Notes: a model not told the origin generated them from the letters alone. A stretch of 64,000 bases of DNA from Wenzhouxiangella sp. AB-CW3 (GCF_014725735.1 NZ_CP061368.1:3425225-3489224), one strand, 5' to 3'; numbered from the stretch's first letter, positions 28,284 to 37,703 are shown. Numbers and translations are program-made.

Positions 28284-28546
28284 ATTTTGAAGTGTGAAGT
28301 GTGAAGTGTGAAGTGTGAAGTGAGGGGGCTTGCGGTTGGCAGTGGAGAGTGGGGAGGTTGAGGGGCCAAGGGTTGGGTTGGGAGTGTTAAGAAGCGAGGG
28401 GGTGCATTTAGGGGGACCGCCTAACACCTAACACTTAACACCTAACACCCATCCCCCAACCCACCCCGCAAGGCAACACGCATCACGCTCCCTCAAACAC
28501 CCGGCGATACCCACCCCTTCACACTTCACACTTCCCACTTCCCACT
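28284..28546. repeat. Heptanucleotide repeat block between trkH and the TPR gene
   Basis: Four exact AGTGTGA units (28291-28318) have degenerate units on each side. Degenerate units follow (AGTGGAG, AGTGGGG and similar near 28340-28390). Four opposed TAACACC/TAACACT units lie at 28422-28449, and opposed TCACACT/TCCCACT units at 28519-28546. All keep a 7-base period and all fit RGTGNNA on one strand. The block ends 4 bases after the trkH stop and starts 6 bases before the TPR gene's ATG. Confidence 0.88.
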
Positions 28547-28550
28547 TCCG

Positions 28551-30002
28551 TTAGTGCTTCCAATACGCCGGGGTCAGCAGCACCAGGATGGTGAAGATTT
28601 CCAGTCTGCCTAGCAGCATGGCGAAGCTCATGAGCCACTTGGTCGTGTCGTTGAGGCTGCCCCAGTTGGCACCCGCTTCGCCCAGGGCGGGGCCGAGATT
28701 GTTCATGGCGGAGAACACGACGGATACGGCGGTGACCAGGTCGTGCTCGATGCCGGCAACGATCAGGGTGAGCGCCACGACGCAGACGATGTAGAGGGAG
28801 ACAAAGCCCCACACCGCGTTGGCCACTTCCTGATCGAGCGTGCGGCCACCGAGCTTGAGGGGCACCACGGCGCGTGGGTGAATCAGGCGTTGCAGTTCAC
28901 GAATGCCCTGCTTGGTCAACAGGTAGACGCGCACGATCTTGAAGCCACCGGTGGTGGCGCCGGCACAGCCGCCGAAGGCGCTGACCAGCAACAGGAGCAG
29001 CGGCAGCATGCCGGGCCAGAGATAGACCGCGTCGGTGGCGAATCCGGTCGTGGTGGTGTAGGAAACGGCGTGAAAAACGGCATAGCGAAGCGACTCCCAG
29101 AAGCTGCCAAACACATGCTGCTGCCACAACAGCACGGTGGCGATGGCCGAAACCACCAACAGCAGGATGGCAAACAGCTTCAGTTCCGGGTCGCGAAGAT
29201 AGACCTGGGCGGTGGCTCGCCGCAGTGCCAGAAAGTGCAAGGCGAAATTTAGACTGGCAACGAAGATGAAAAATACCACCAGCCAGTCGATCAGCGCGCT
29301 GTCGAAGTGGCCGATGGAGTCGTCATAGGTTGAAAAGCCGGCCGTGGCGATGGTCGAGAAACTGTGGGTGACAGCATCGAACAGGCTCATTCCGGCAGCC
29401 CAGTAAGCCGCTGCACAAATCGCGGTCAGCCCGATATAGATCAGCCACAGCGCTTTGGCGGTTTCAGCAATGCGCGGTGTCAGCCGGCTTTCCTTGACCG
29501 GGCCTGTGACCTCGGCCTTGTAGACCTGCATGCCACCGATGCGCAGCATGGGCAGGATGGCCACGGCCAGCACGATGATACCCAGACCTCCCATCCATTG
29601 CAGTTGCTGGCGGTACCAGCGAATCGAGATCGGCATGTGGTCGATACCGGAAAATACGGTTGCACCGGTCGTCGTGATACCGGAGGTGGACTCGAAAACG
29701 GCTTCGGCCAGGCTGGCATCCAGGGCAAGGATGAATGGCAGGGAACCGGCCAGGCAGACCGCGCCCCAGCACGCCACCACCACCAGGAATCCGTCGCGCA
29801 CGCGCAGGTCGCGGTTGGCGCGGCGCACCGGCCAATAAAGGAGCGCCGCCACAACGACAACGACCACCAGGCTGGTCACGAACGCCCAAGCCGCTCCATC
29901 GTCGTTGACCATGGCGAAAATCAGCGATGGCACGAAGCCCAGGCTCAGAAACCCAAGCAAGACGGCAACGATTCGCTGAACCGGGGCGTAGGCGTTCATC
30001 AC
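28551..30002 (-). CDS. trkH: Potassium uptake membrane subunit TrkH
   Basis: A 483-residue polytopic protein forming the K+ pathway of the Trk system. Selectivity-loop-like repeats are visible (FESTSGITTTGATVF; FSTIATAGFSTYD; AVSYTTTTGFATD; FSAMNNLGPAL), as in the fourfold TrkH/KtrB fold. It works with the regulatory subunit TrkA, whose gene overlaps its start by 4 bases. K+ uptake is the first response to osmotic upshift, which fits the ectoine genes in this window. Confidence 0.96.
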   Translation of the reverse strand: MMNAYAPVQRIVAVLLGFLSLGFVPSLIFAMVNDDGAAWAFVTSLVVVVVVAALLYWPVRRANRDLRVRDGFLVVVACWGAVCLAGSLPFILALDASLAEAVFESTSGITTTGATVFSGIDHMPISIRWYRQQLQWMGGLGIIVLAVAILPMLRIGGMQVYKAEVTGPVKESRLTPRIAETAKALWLIYIGLTAICAAAYWAAGMSLFDAVTHSFSTIATAGFSTYDDSIGHFDSALIDWLVVFFIFVASLNFALHFLALRRATAQVYLRDPELKLFAILLLVVSAIATVLLWQQHVFGSFWESLRYAVFHAVSYTTTTGFATDAVYLWPGMLPLLLLLVSAFGGCAGATTGGFKIVRVYLLTKQGIRELQRLIHPRAVVPLKLGGRTLDQEVANAVWGFVSLYIVCVVALTLIVAGIEHDLVTAVSVVFSAMNNLGPALGEAGANWGSLNDTTKWLMSFAMLLGRLEIFTILVLLTPAYWKH

Positions 30003-31375
30003 ACGAACATGGCGTCGACGGCGAACAGTTTCTCGACCCGGCGGATCTGGCGCTGGTCGGCAACAAACAGGATGACGTGATCATCGGGCTCGATCAGCAC
30101 ATCATGGTGGGCAATGATCACGTCCTCTCCGCGAATGATTCCACCGATCGAGGTATCGGGTGGCAGTTCGATTTCCTCGATGCGCTTGCCCACCACCTTC
30201 GATTGCCCCGGGCGCCCGTGCGCGACTGCTTCAATGGCCTCGGCAGCGCCGTGCCTGAGTGAGTGAACCCGCACCATGTGACCGCGGCGGATATGGGTCA
30301 GCAAGGCACCAATGGTGACCTGCTGCGGGCTGACGGCCACGTCGATGCGGTCGGATTCGACCAGGTCGACATAGGCCGGACGATTGATCAGCGTAATCAC
30401 CTTGTCGGCCCCCATGCGCTTGGCCAGCATGGACGAGAGGATATTGGCTTCGTCATCATTGGTCAGTGCGCAGAAGACATCGATCTCATCGATACCCTCC
30501 TCGTGCAGCAGGTCTTCATCGGCACAGTCACCGACCAGAACGATGGTGGTATCCACCTCCTCGGCGATCAGCTCGGCACGGTTGGCATCGCGCTCGACCA
30601 GCTTGACGTGGTGGGTTCGTTCCAGCCGCCGCGCCAGCGCCGCACCGATGTTGCCGCCACCGGCGAGCATGATGCGGTTGGCCGGGCCTCCCATGCGTCG
30701 AAGCTCGCGCATGACCACCGGTATGTCGTCGTGCGCGGCCAGGAAGAAAACGATGTCGTCGACTTCGATGACGGTGTCGCCCTTGGGAATAATGGGCTCG
30801 TCTCCCCTGAAGATGGCTGCAACCCGAGCATCGACGGAATCGGGGAGTTTCTCGCGCAACGCCCTGAGCTCATGACCGACCAGCGGCCCGTCGTGAAATG
30901 CGCGGGTGCCGACCAGCTGGGCCCGTCCGTCGGCAAAGTCGAGCACCTGTAGTGCGCCCGGATACTCGATCAGGCGCTGGATATGATCGGTGACCAGGCC
31001 CTCGGGACTGATCAGCACATCGATGGGCGCGTGTTCGCGATTGAACAGCTCGGGGTGGGCCAGGTAGTCGGCTGCCCGCACACGGGCCACCTTGGTTGGT
31101 GTGCTGAACAGCGAGTAGGCCACCTGGCAGGCCACCATGTTGGTCTCGTCGGAGTTGGTCAAGGCAATCAGCAGTTCGGCATCCTGTATGCCGGCCCGGA
31201 TGAGGGTCTGCGGATGGGCCGCGTGCCCGAGCACGGTGCGGATATCCAGCTTTTCCTGCAGCTCGCGCAGCCGCGCAGCATCGGTATCAACGATGGTGAT
31301 ATCGAAGTCTTCCTGACTCAGGCTGCGCGCCATGCCGGTTCCGACCTGACCTGCCCCGAGAATGATGATCTGCAT
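29999..31375 (-). CDS. trkA: Trk system regulatory subunit TrkA
   Basis: A 458-residue cytoplasmic protein with two RCK (NAD-binding plus TrkA-C) halves. The first dinucleotide fold starts MQIIILGAGQVGTGMARSL and the second LAGGGNIGAALARRLE. It gates TrkH according to nucleotide state. The length equals that of E. coli TrkA. Confidence 0.96.
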   Translation of the reverse strand: MQIIILGAGQVGTGMARSLSQEDFDITIVDTDAARLRELQEKLDIRTVLGHAAHPQTLIRAGIQDAELLIALTNSDETNMVACQVAYSLFSTPTKVARVRAADYLAHPELFNREHAPIDVLISPEGLVTDHIQRLIEYPGALQVLDFADGRAQLVGTRAFHDGPLVGHELRALREKLPDSVDARVAAIFRGDEPIIPKGDTVIEVDDIVFFLAAHDDIPVVMRELRRMGGPANRIMLAGGGNIGAALARRLERTHHVKLVERDANRAELIAEEVDTTIVLVGDCADEDLLHEEGIDEIDVFCALTNDDEANILSSMLAKRMGADKVITLINRPAYVDLVESDRIDVAVSPQQVTIGALLTHIRRGHMVRVHSLRHGAAEAIEAVAHGRPGQSKVVGKRIEEIELPPDTSIGGIIRGEDVIIAHHDVLIEPDDHVILFVADQRQIRRVEKLFAVDAMFV

Positions 31376-31401
31376 GTCGCTGCCCCTTGAAGCTGGAGGT
31401 T

Positions 31402-32742
31402 TCAGACCTGCTTGGGATCGATGCCGAGCTGCTTGAGCTTGCGATAGAGATGGGTGCGCTCCATCTCCACGACTTCGGCCAGTCGGCCCACGCTGCCTTC
31501 CACGGACTGCAGCTTGAAGGTCAGATACTGGCGCTCGAACTCCTCGCGCGCATCCCTGAGCGGCAGGTTAAACAGCGCGGGCATCTTCTGATTGCCGACC
31601 GTCTCGCCGGTATCGGACTGGGCCAGCGCTTCCTCGACTTCGGCCACGCTGACCTCTTCGGCCCCGCCCAGCACCAGCAGGCGCTGAACAAGGTTTCTGA
31701 GCTCTCTGAGATTGCCCGGCCAGTGGTACTGACGCAACCGATTCTGGGCGGCAACCGGGATATGGCGATAGGGCGTGCCGTCGCGGCCGGGAAAATATTC
31801 GGCATAGAAGCGCACCAGGTCCGGCACGTCTTCCTGGCGTTCACGGAGTGGCGGAATATCCAGCGGCAGCACATTGAGCTGGTAGAACAGCGCCTCGTCG
31901 AAGCGACCGTCGCGAACCAGTTTTTCGAGCGGATGGCTGGTGCCGACGAGGATGCGAACATCCAGCGGGTCGCTGTCGGGCCGATCCGGATCGAGGCGAC
32001 CACTTTCGAGCACCTTGAGCAAGGCAGTCTGGCCGGCACGGTCGAGCCGGGCCACATCATCGATAAACAGCACACCGCTCTGGGCCTCGGCCAGCAGGCC
32101 GCGCTCTCCGACCAGCAGCGTCTCCCAGGAGTCGCCGTCGATGCGGGTGACGGCATTGACGAACGGACCATCCACCCGGCGCGAGTGGGCATGAATCCAG
32201 CGCGCCGCTTCCTGCTTGCCCACACCCGGCTCGCCAGTGATGAGCACCGGCGCCTCATGCGCGGCCACACGCTCCAGGCGCTGGCGCAGCTGCTGCACGG
32301 CCGGCGAGCGCCCCAACGGCTCAAGCACCGGTGGGCGCTGGCGCTTCAGGTCGGCATTCTCGCGCTTGAGTCGACCGCTTTCCAGCGCATTCTCTATCGT
32401 TACCATCAGCCGGGCCATGGACACCGGCTTTTCGATGAAGTCGTAGGCGCCCAGGCGGGTCGCCTCGACCGCCGTCTCGACCGAGCCGTGACCCGAGATC
32501 ATCACCACGGGGCATTCCAGGGTGCCGGCATCGCGCCATTCCCGCAACAGGCTGATGCCATCGGTATCGGGCATCCACACATCCAGCAACACCAAATCAG
32601 GCGCATGCTGGGAACGCATCTCCCGGGCAGCGGCGGCATCAGCAGCGGTCAGCACCTCGTGACCTTCGTCACCGAGGATGTCACTGATGAGCTCGCGGAT
32701 ATCGGGCTCATCATCAACGATTAGTATGCGGGCAGCGGACAT
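31402..32742 (-). CDS. ntrX: NtrX-like response regulator lacking the GAFTGA loop
   Basis: A 446-residue regulator. The receiver domain has Asp54 (LLDVWMPDTDG), and a Fis-type helix follows at the C-terminus (VEGSVGRLAEVVEMERTHLYRKLKQLG). The central AAA+ domain keeps a Walker A-like GEPGVGKQ and Walker B-like LFIDDVARL, but the segment that should read ELFGHEKGAFTGA is shortened to VGERGLLAEAQSG. It therefore probably cannot open sigma-54 promoters and may bind DNA as a plain activator or repressor. It pairs with the NtrY kinase just upstream. Confidence 0.9.
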   Translation of the reverse strand: MSAARILIVDDEPDIRELISDILGDEGHEVLTAADAAAAREMRSQHAPDLVLLDVWMPDTDGISLLREWRDAGTLECPVVMISGHGSVETAVEATRLGAYDFIEKPVSMARLMVTIENALESGRLKRENADLKRQRPPVLEPLGRSPAVQQLRQRLERVAAHEAPVLITGEPGVGKQEAARWIHAHSRRVDGPFVNAVTRIDGDSWETLLVGERGLLAEAQSGVLFIDDVARLDRAGQTALLKVLESGRLDPDRPDSDPLDVRILVGTSHPLEKLVRDGRFDEALFYQLNVLPLDIPPLRERQEDVPDLVRFYAEYFPGRDGTPYRHIPVAAQNRLRQYHWPGNLRELRNLVQRLLVLGGAEEVSVAEVEEALAQSDTGETVGNQKMPALFNLPLRDAREEFERQYLTFKLQSVEGSVGRLAEVVEMERTHLYRKLKQLGIDPKQV

Positions 32743-32788
32743 GGTCGCTATTGTTTCACGTCTGGCAGCCGATGTGCCATGTCATTGC

Positions 32789-34930
32789 TTAGTGTACTCC
32801 GCCACGGGGCAACCACAGACGCACCTCGGCACCGCCGGCTTCCGGATTGGCGACCTCGATCTGGCCACCATGCTCCTCGATGGTGCGCCGGACAATGGCC
32901 AGCCCCAGCCCCGACCCACGCGGCTTGGTGGTGACATAGGGCTCGAAAATCCGCTGGAGCACCTCGTCGGCAAAACCGGGCCCATCGTCATGCAGGCAGA
33001 TCGTCACACCATCATGCTCGTCACGGTGCTGTGCGCGGATCGTGATCCGAATGGTGGGCTGATCCTGCGGATGCGCTTCCTGGGCATTGCGGACCAGATT
33101 GAGCAGGACCTGCCGGAGCCTTCCCGCATCGGCCTGAATGCGGCCCACGTCCTCATCGGCCCGGACCTGGAAACTGACCGGCATGTCGCCGCTGGTATAC
33201 AGATCGACCACTTCATTGACCAGGGCCACTGGATTGACGGCTTCGAGATTCAGTCCACTGGGACGGGCATAGTCACCGAAGCTGTCGACCAGGCGCTTGA
33301 GCGCATCGACCTGCGCCCGAATGGTGCCGGTGGCCTTGGTCAGCAGCTGACGCTGCTCGTCGGGCAGCCCCGGTTCGAGCTTGTAGGCCAGCCGCTCGGC
33401 GGCCAGCTGAATGGGGGTGAGTGGATTCTTGACCTCGTGGGCCAGGCGGCGGGCCACCTCGCCCCAGGCCGCATCGCGCTGGGCCTGGTCCAGCACCGTC
33501 ACGTCGTCGAAGACCACCACGTGCCCACCGGTTTCGGCCGGCAGTTCCGAACCGCGGCAGACCAGCACCAGTGGGCGGTCCGGTGTTCCCAGCTTGATCT
33601 CGCGCCGCCATTCACTGCCCGGGGCGGCATGGCGCTCGGCAATCACGGCAAACAGCGGTTCCAGGTCCGGCCGCGATGTGCGCACTGCCTCTACCGCCTG
33701 GCCGCGGACCCGATCGGCATCAAGGCCAAGAATACTGACCGCCGAGTCGTTGAAAGCGCTGACGCGGCCGGCGGGGTCGATGGCCAGCACCCCGGCGGAA
33801 AGGCGCCCGAGCACGATCTCCAGATAACGCCGCTGCGCTTCGAGCTCGGCCCGGCTGGTGGCCAGCTCGCGCTTCATGGTGTTGAACGACCCGACCAGAA
33901 AGCCGAGTTCGTCACGGGTCTTGACCGCCAGATCACCGGGAAAGCGGCCGGCCGCAATTTCCTCGGTGGCCTCGGCCAGTTCCCGGATCGGCTGGGTCAG
34001 GCGCCGCGCCGCGTTGAATGCCAGCAGCATGGCCAGCAGTAGGGTCAACAGCAGCACCAGCGACAGAATGAGAATCAGGCTCTGCTGTAGCCGGCTTCTC
34101 AGGAAGCTGACGTTCTGGTAACGAAAATACGCCTCCTCGATGTTTCCGGCCAGGTCGCTAAAGCCCGCCGGCAGCGGATAGAGGGCCTGCAGCAGCAGGG
34201 TTTCTCCACCCAGCATCGGGGCAACCAGGCGCCGCAATACACGGATCTGAATGCCGTCTTCGGTCGGTTCGGCGGCGGCATACTCCTGGTTCTGCAACGC
34301 CTGCACCAGCGCAAAGTCGTTGGGCCGGTCGGCCACCAGCCTGCCGGCATCGATGCTGACCATGACTTCGGTGCGGCCGCTGGTGTCCAGTACGGCCAGT
34401 TCCGTGGGCCCGGCCGAGCTGACCTGGCGCAGGAGCTGGCCAAACAGCCGGTCCTCGTCGGTCAGGTCGATCTCGTCGGCGAGACGATTGATCTGACCGC
34501 GCACCTCGCGGGTGCGGATATCCATGAACATCTGGCCCAATTCGATCGAGTCGGCCAGCGCGCGCTCGGCCTCGACATCCATCCAGCCATCGATGGTGTC
34601 GGTAATGAACTGCATGGCAAAAAGGTAGAGAATCACGACCGGCGGCAGGGTCAGGACGACAAAGACGGCCACCAGCCGCGCGGTCAGCCGAGCCCCGGCC
34701 TCGCCGGCGCGCAGCCGCTGCACCAGTTTGACCAGCCGGCCGACGATCACGGCCAGCAGAATCAGCACCGACACACCCGTGAGCACAATGATCCACATTG
34801 CCAGGCGCCCGAGCTGGGTGGCTTCCTGCTCGACCGAAGACACCAGGTAGAGCGAACTGAGCAGCAGCACCAGTACGGCGGCCAGCGGGACGGCGCGCAG
34901 CAAACGCTTCCAGGTGCGCTTACTGGGCAT
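32789..34930 (-). CDS. ntrY: NtrY-like membrane sensor histidine kinase
   Basis: A 713-residue kinase. It has membrane helices in the N-terminus (residues ~10-30, 45-70, 85-105), a periplasmic/extracytoplasmic region, another helix (~290-320), a HAMP segment, a PAS domain (from about residue 390) and the phosphoacceptor motif ARRLAHEVKNPLTPIQLAAERL. ATP-binding boxes (LVRNAQEA, DDGPGF, GSGLGLAIV) follow. The frame is open to 35092, but ATG 34930 gives the expected basic start before the first helix. Known NtrY proteins sense envelope, redox or nitrogen status. Confidence 0.92.
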   Translation of the reverse strand: MPSKRTWKRLLRAVPLAAVLVLLLSSLYLVSSVEQEATQLGRLAMWIIVLTGVSVLILLAVIVGRLVKLVQRLRAGEAGARLTARLVAVFVVLTLPPVVILYLFAMQFITDTIDGWMDVEAERALADSIELGQMFMDIRTREVRGQINRLADEIDLTDEDRLFGQLLRQVSSAGPTELAVLDTSGRTEVMVSIDAGRLVADRPNDFALVQALQNQEYAAAEPTEDGIQIRVLRRLVAPMLGGETLLLQALYPLPAGFSDLAGNIEEAYFRYQNVSFLRSRLQQSLILILSLVLLLTLLLAMLLAFNAARRLTQPIRELAEATEEIAAGRFPGDLAVKTRDELGFLVGSFNTMKRELATSRAELEAQRRYLEIVLGRLSAGVLAIDPAGRVSAFNDSAVSILGLDADRVRGQAVEAVRTSRPDLEPLFAVIAERHAAPGSEWRREIKLGTPDRPLVLVCRGSELPAETGGHVVVFDDVTVLDQAQRDAAWGEVARRLAHEVKNPLTPIQLAAERLAYKLEPGLPDEQRQLLTKATGTIRAQVDALKRLVDSFGDYARPSGLNLEAVNPVALVNEVVDLYTSGDMPVSFQVRADEDVGRIQADAGRLRQVLLNLVRNAQEAHPQDQPTIRITIRAQHRDEHDGVTICLHDDGPGFADEVLQRIFEPYVTTKPRGSGLGLAIVRRTIEEHGGQIEVANPEAGGAEVRLWLPRGGVH

Positions 34931-35477
34931 CGACTTCGACTCTCTCGGTCGACCACTCCTGCCAGTCGCTGCGCACCCGCCACTGCGGATCCAGCCAGGC
35001 CGGCAGCCGCATCGGCGAGGGCAGCCGCGAACGATCCAGCTCGGCGCGCGCCTGCACCCGCCACGGGCCACGGTCGAGCTCATCGCCTTCAAGCTTGACC
35101 GACCACGGCTCGCGGGCCTCGAGCGCGTTGAGCAGCATCGACAAGCGGGGGAAACTGCTGTGACTGTCGTCGCGCAGATAGACCAGCTGGTAGTGCCGAC
35201 TCAGTGGCAGATAGCTGATCTCCAGCCGGTGTTTTCTGATCCGATCCAGCCCGGACACGAAAACCGGCCCGCCGGTTGCCCGGGTCTGCAGCGCCACGGT
35301 CAGCGTCACGCCACGCTCCAGCGCTTCGATCATGGCCGGACTGGGCTCGAAGCGGATGCCGGAAACGATGTCATAACCGTCTTCGTCGCGCTCAAGAGCG
35401 GGCTCGATCAGCTCGATATGCCAGTCATGGTCGTCATTCTGGCTGCAGCCGACGAGCAGCAGCACAGAAAAAACCAT
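34920..35477 (-). CDS. DUF4390 lipoprotein-like protein
   Basis: A 185-residue DUF4390 protein that regularly sits between rsmB and ntrY in gammaproteobacteria. A short hydrophobic start ends in a lipobox-like LLVGC (Cys about 11). The rest is beta-rich (GIRFEPSPAMIEALERGVTLTVALQTRA...). Its start lies inside the last 44 bases of rsmB, and its stop overlaps the ntrY start by 11 bases. Tight coupling to the kinase suggests a sensing partner on the outer face of the membrane, which is inference. Confidence 0.85.
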   Translation of the reverse strand: MVFSVLLLVGCSQNDDHDWHIELIEPALERDEDGYDIVSGIRFEPSPAMIEALERGVTLTVALQTRATGGPVFVSGLDRIRKHRLEISYLPLSRHYQLVYLRDDSHSSFPRLSMLLNALEAREPWSVKLEGDELDRGPWRVQARAELDRSRLPSPMRLPAWLDPQWRVRSDWQEWSTERVEVDAQ

Positions 35478-36759
35478 CGCAATCCTGATCGCCCGGCAGC
35501 AACTGGCGCCCCGGATCGCCCGGTCGGCCCGGAAGCTCGCTGTGTTCAATGAGGCACGCATCTGCATGTCGCTCCAGAAAGGATTGGAACTGGCCGGCAT
35601 TTTCTGCCACCAGCACCGAGCAGGTGGCGTAGACAAGGATACCGCCCGGGGCCAGCAGCGGCCACAGCGCATTCAGCATGGCGCGCTGGGTCTGGATGAG
35701 CGCATCGACATCGGATGCCCGACGCAGCCAACGGATATCGGGGTGACGACGGATCACGCCGGTTGCCGAACAGGGGGCATCGACGAGAATGCGATCGAAA
35801 CGCCGGTCGTCCCACCAGTCGCGCGGGCGGCAGGCGTCGCCGCACTGCAGCCTTGCATCCAGCCCGAGGCGTTTGAGAGTCTTCTCCACGCGAATCAGCC
35901 GGTCGGCAGACACATCCAAGGCGGTCAGGTCGACATCGGCGCGTTCGAGGATATGCGCGCTCTTGCCACCGGGTGCGGCACAGGCATCAAGAACGCGCAA
36001 GCCGTCTTCCAGGGCCATTTCATCGACAACCAGTTGCGCCGCACCATCCTGCACGGACAGTCGGCCTTCGGCCAGGCCGGGCAAATCGCTGACTCGGACC
36101 CGCTCGCGCAGGACGAGGGCGTCGGGAAAGTCGGGCATTGCCATGGCCTGGATACCAGCCGCCTCCAGCGCCTCGAGCGCCTGCTGGGGCGTCCAGCAGC
36201 GGCGATTGACCCGGAGCCACAGAGGCGGTACGGCATTGCCCGCGGCCAGTATGCCTTCACGCTCGCCCGGCCAATCCTGATCGATATGATCGATCAGCCA
36301 GCGCGGATAGCCGAGATCCCGCACGGGATCCCTGGCGACCTGCTTTTGCAGCGCTTCGCGCCGGCGCTGGAAGTTGCGCAGCACCGCATTCACGAGCCCC
36401 CGCAGGCGACCGCCCCGGAAATCGCCCGCCGCGGCCACCGCGGCATGCACCACGGCATGGTCGGGTTCGCGCGCGTCGCGCAATTCGTGCACGGCAACGG
36501 TCAGAAGGAAGAAGATCACCCGGTCGCCAGATCTCATCGGGCGTTCCAGCAATTCTCGAACAATGAAATCCAGCGCCGGCCAGTTGCGCATCACACCGTT
36601 GGCCAGTCGCCGTACCAATGCCCGGTCGCGCGCGTTTTCCACCTTATCGAGCAAGGAGGCCAGCACCTCGTCCAGCGCCTGCCCGCGATCCAGCACTGCC
36701 CGGCATGCCTGCGCCGCCAGCCAGCGCGGCCGCGCCCCGGCAGACCCGTTTCGCCTCAC
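35434..36759 (-). CDS. rsmB: 16S rRNA m5C967 methyltransferase
   Basis: A 441-residue SAM-dependent methyltransferase that modifies C967 of 16S rRNA. An N-terminal NusB-like RNA-binding domain (residues 1-~145) precedes the catalytic domain with VLDACAAPGGKSAHILE, DAPCSATG (catalytic Cys) and YATCSV (second Cys). The C-terminus LLPGDQDCDGFFCA is typical. The GTG start and its GAGG ribosome site both lie inside a short heptamer repeat after fmt. Confidence 0.95.
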   Translation of the reverse strand: MRRNGSAGARPRWLAAQACRAVLDRGQALDEVLASLLDKVENARDRALVRRLANGVMRNWPALDFIVRELLERPMRSGDRVIFFLLTVAVHELRDAREPDHAVVHAAVAAAGDFRGGRLRGLVNAVLRNFQRRREALQKQVARDPVRDLGYPRWLIDHIDQDWPGEREGILAAGNAVPPLWLRVNRRCWTPQQALEALEAAGIQAMAMPDFPDALVLRERVRVSDLPGLAEGRLSVQDGAAQLVVDEMALEDGLRVLDACAAPGGKSAHILERADVDLTALDVSADRLIRVEKTLKRLGLDARLQCGDACRPRDWWDDRRFDRILVDAPCSATGVIRRHPDIRWLRRASDVDALIQTQRAMLNALWPLLAPGGILVYATCSVLVAENAGQFQSFLERHADACLIEHSELPGRPGDPGRQLLPGDQDCDGFFCAAARRLQPE

Positions 36760-36773
36760 GCCTCACACCTCAC
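36753..36773 (-). repeat. Three heptamer units at the fmt-rsmB junction
   Basis: On the minus strand three head-to-tail 7-mers (GTGAGGT, GTGAGGC, GTGAGGC) follow the fmt stop. Each offers a GTG in a different frame; the last is the rsmB start codon and the earlier units provide GAGG as its ribosome site. The unit fits the RGTGNNA/GGYGTGA pattern of the larger blocks at 18 and 28 kb. Confidence 0.65.
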
Positions 36774-36777
36774 CGGA

Positions 36778-37701
36778 TCATCCCCGCCAGTCCGGATGTG
36801 CGTTGAGCCAGTCTCTTGCCGTGACCCGCTTGCGTCCGGGCGCCTGCAGTTCGAGGATTTCCAGCACGCCCTCGCCACAGGCCACGGCGATACCATCGAT
36901 ATCGTTGCCGCGCACCAGCTGCCCGGGCTGACCGCCTTCTCCCGGTAGCGCACGGGCCCGATGGATACGGAACTCGATACCCTGGAGTTCGGCAAACGTG
37001 ACCGGCCAAGGGTGGTAGCCGCGCACCATCCGAGCCAGTTGATCGGCCGGACGATGCCAGTCCAGCCTGGCATCGGACTTGCGGATCAGCGGTGCGTGCG
37101 TGGCCTGGGCATTGTCCTGTGGCACGGGCTCGGGCAAACGGTCGGTCTCCAGTTGCTCAAGTGCCTCGACCAGCAGTTCGGCGGCCAGGGGAGCCAGACG
37201 GTCATGCAACTGGCCGGCCGTTTCTTCGGCGCCGATTTCGGTGGCGGCCTGCATGATGACCGGACCGGTATCCAGCCCCTGATCCATCTGCATCAGGGAA
37301 ATTCCGGTCTGCCTGTCGCCGGCGATCACGGCCTGATTGATCGGACTGGCCCCTCTCCAGCGCGGCAGCAGCGAGGCATGCAGGTTCCAGCAGCCGTGCG
37401 CGGGCAGTTCAAGCACGGCGGGCGGCAGAAGCAGGCCGTAGGCGGCGGTCACCAGCAGGTCGGGCTGGATGTCGGCCAGCGGGGCACGCGCCTCGGGCGT
37501 CCGGAGTGAATGCGGCTGAAACACGTCGATGCCGGCATCGACCGCGACCTGCTTGACCGGGCCGAACTTCAGCTTTCGACCGCGCCCGGCCGGTCGGTCG
37601 GGCTGGGTGAAGACGGCCGCCGGATACCATTTCGCATGGTCGATCAGCGCCTTGAGGGCCGGCACCGCAAAGTCCGGCGTGCCGGCAAACACCACCCGCA
37701 C
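36778..37701 (-). CDS. fmt: Methionyl-tRNA formyltransferase
   Basis: A 307-residue enzyme that formylates initiator Met-tRNA. MRVVFAGTPDFAVPALKALI at the start, the catalytic segment NLHASLLPRWRGASPINQAVI (Asn and His) and the SLMQMDQGLDTGPV motif are canonical. A C-terminal OB-like tRNA-binding domain follows. It lies 2 bases after def, its usual operon partner. Confidence 0.97.
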   Translation of the reverse strand: MRVVFAGTPDFAVPALKALIDHAKWYPAAVFTQPDRPAGRGRKLKFGPVKQVAVDAGIDVFQPHSLRTPEARAPLADIQPDLLVTAAYGLLLPPAVLELPAHGCWNLHASLLPRWRGASPINQAVIAGDRQTGISLMQMDQGLDTGPVIMQAATEIGAEETAGQLHDRLAPLAAELLVEALEQLETDRLPEPVPQDNAQATHAPLIRKSDARLDWHRPADQLARMVRGYHPWPVTFAELQGIEFRIHRARALPGEGGQPGQLVRGNDIDGIAVACGEGVLEILELQAPGRKRVTARDWLNAHPDWRG

Positions 37702-37703
37702 GG

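Noticed and set aside
31387-32724. A 445-codon open frame on the plus strand, and the neighbouring frame 32678-34042
   Set aside because: Both lie opposite ntrX and ntrY, whose domains are unmistakable.
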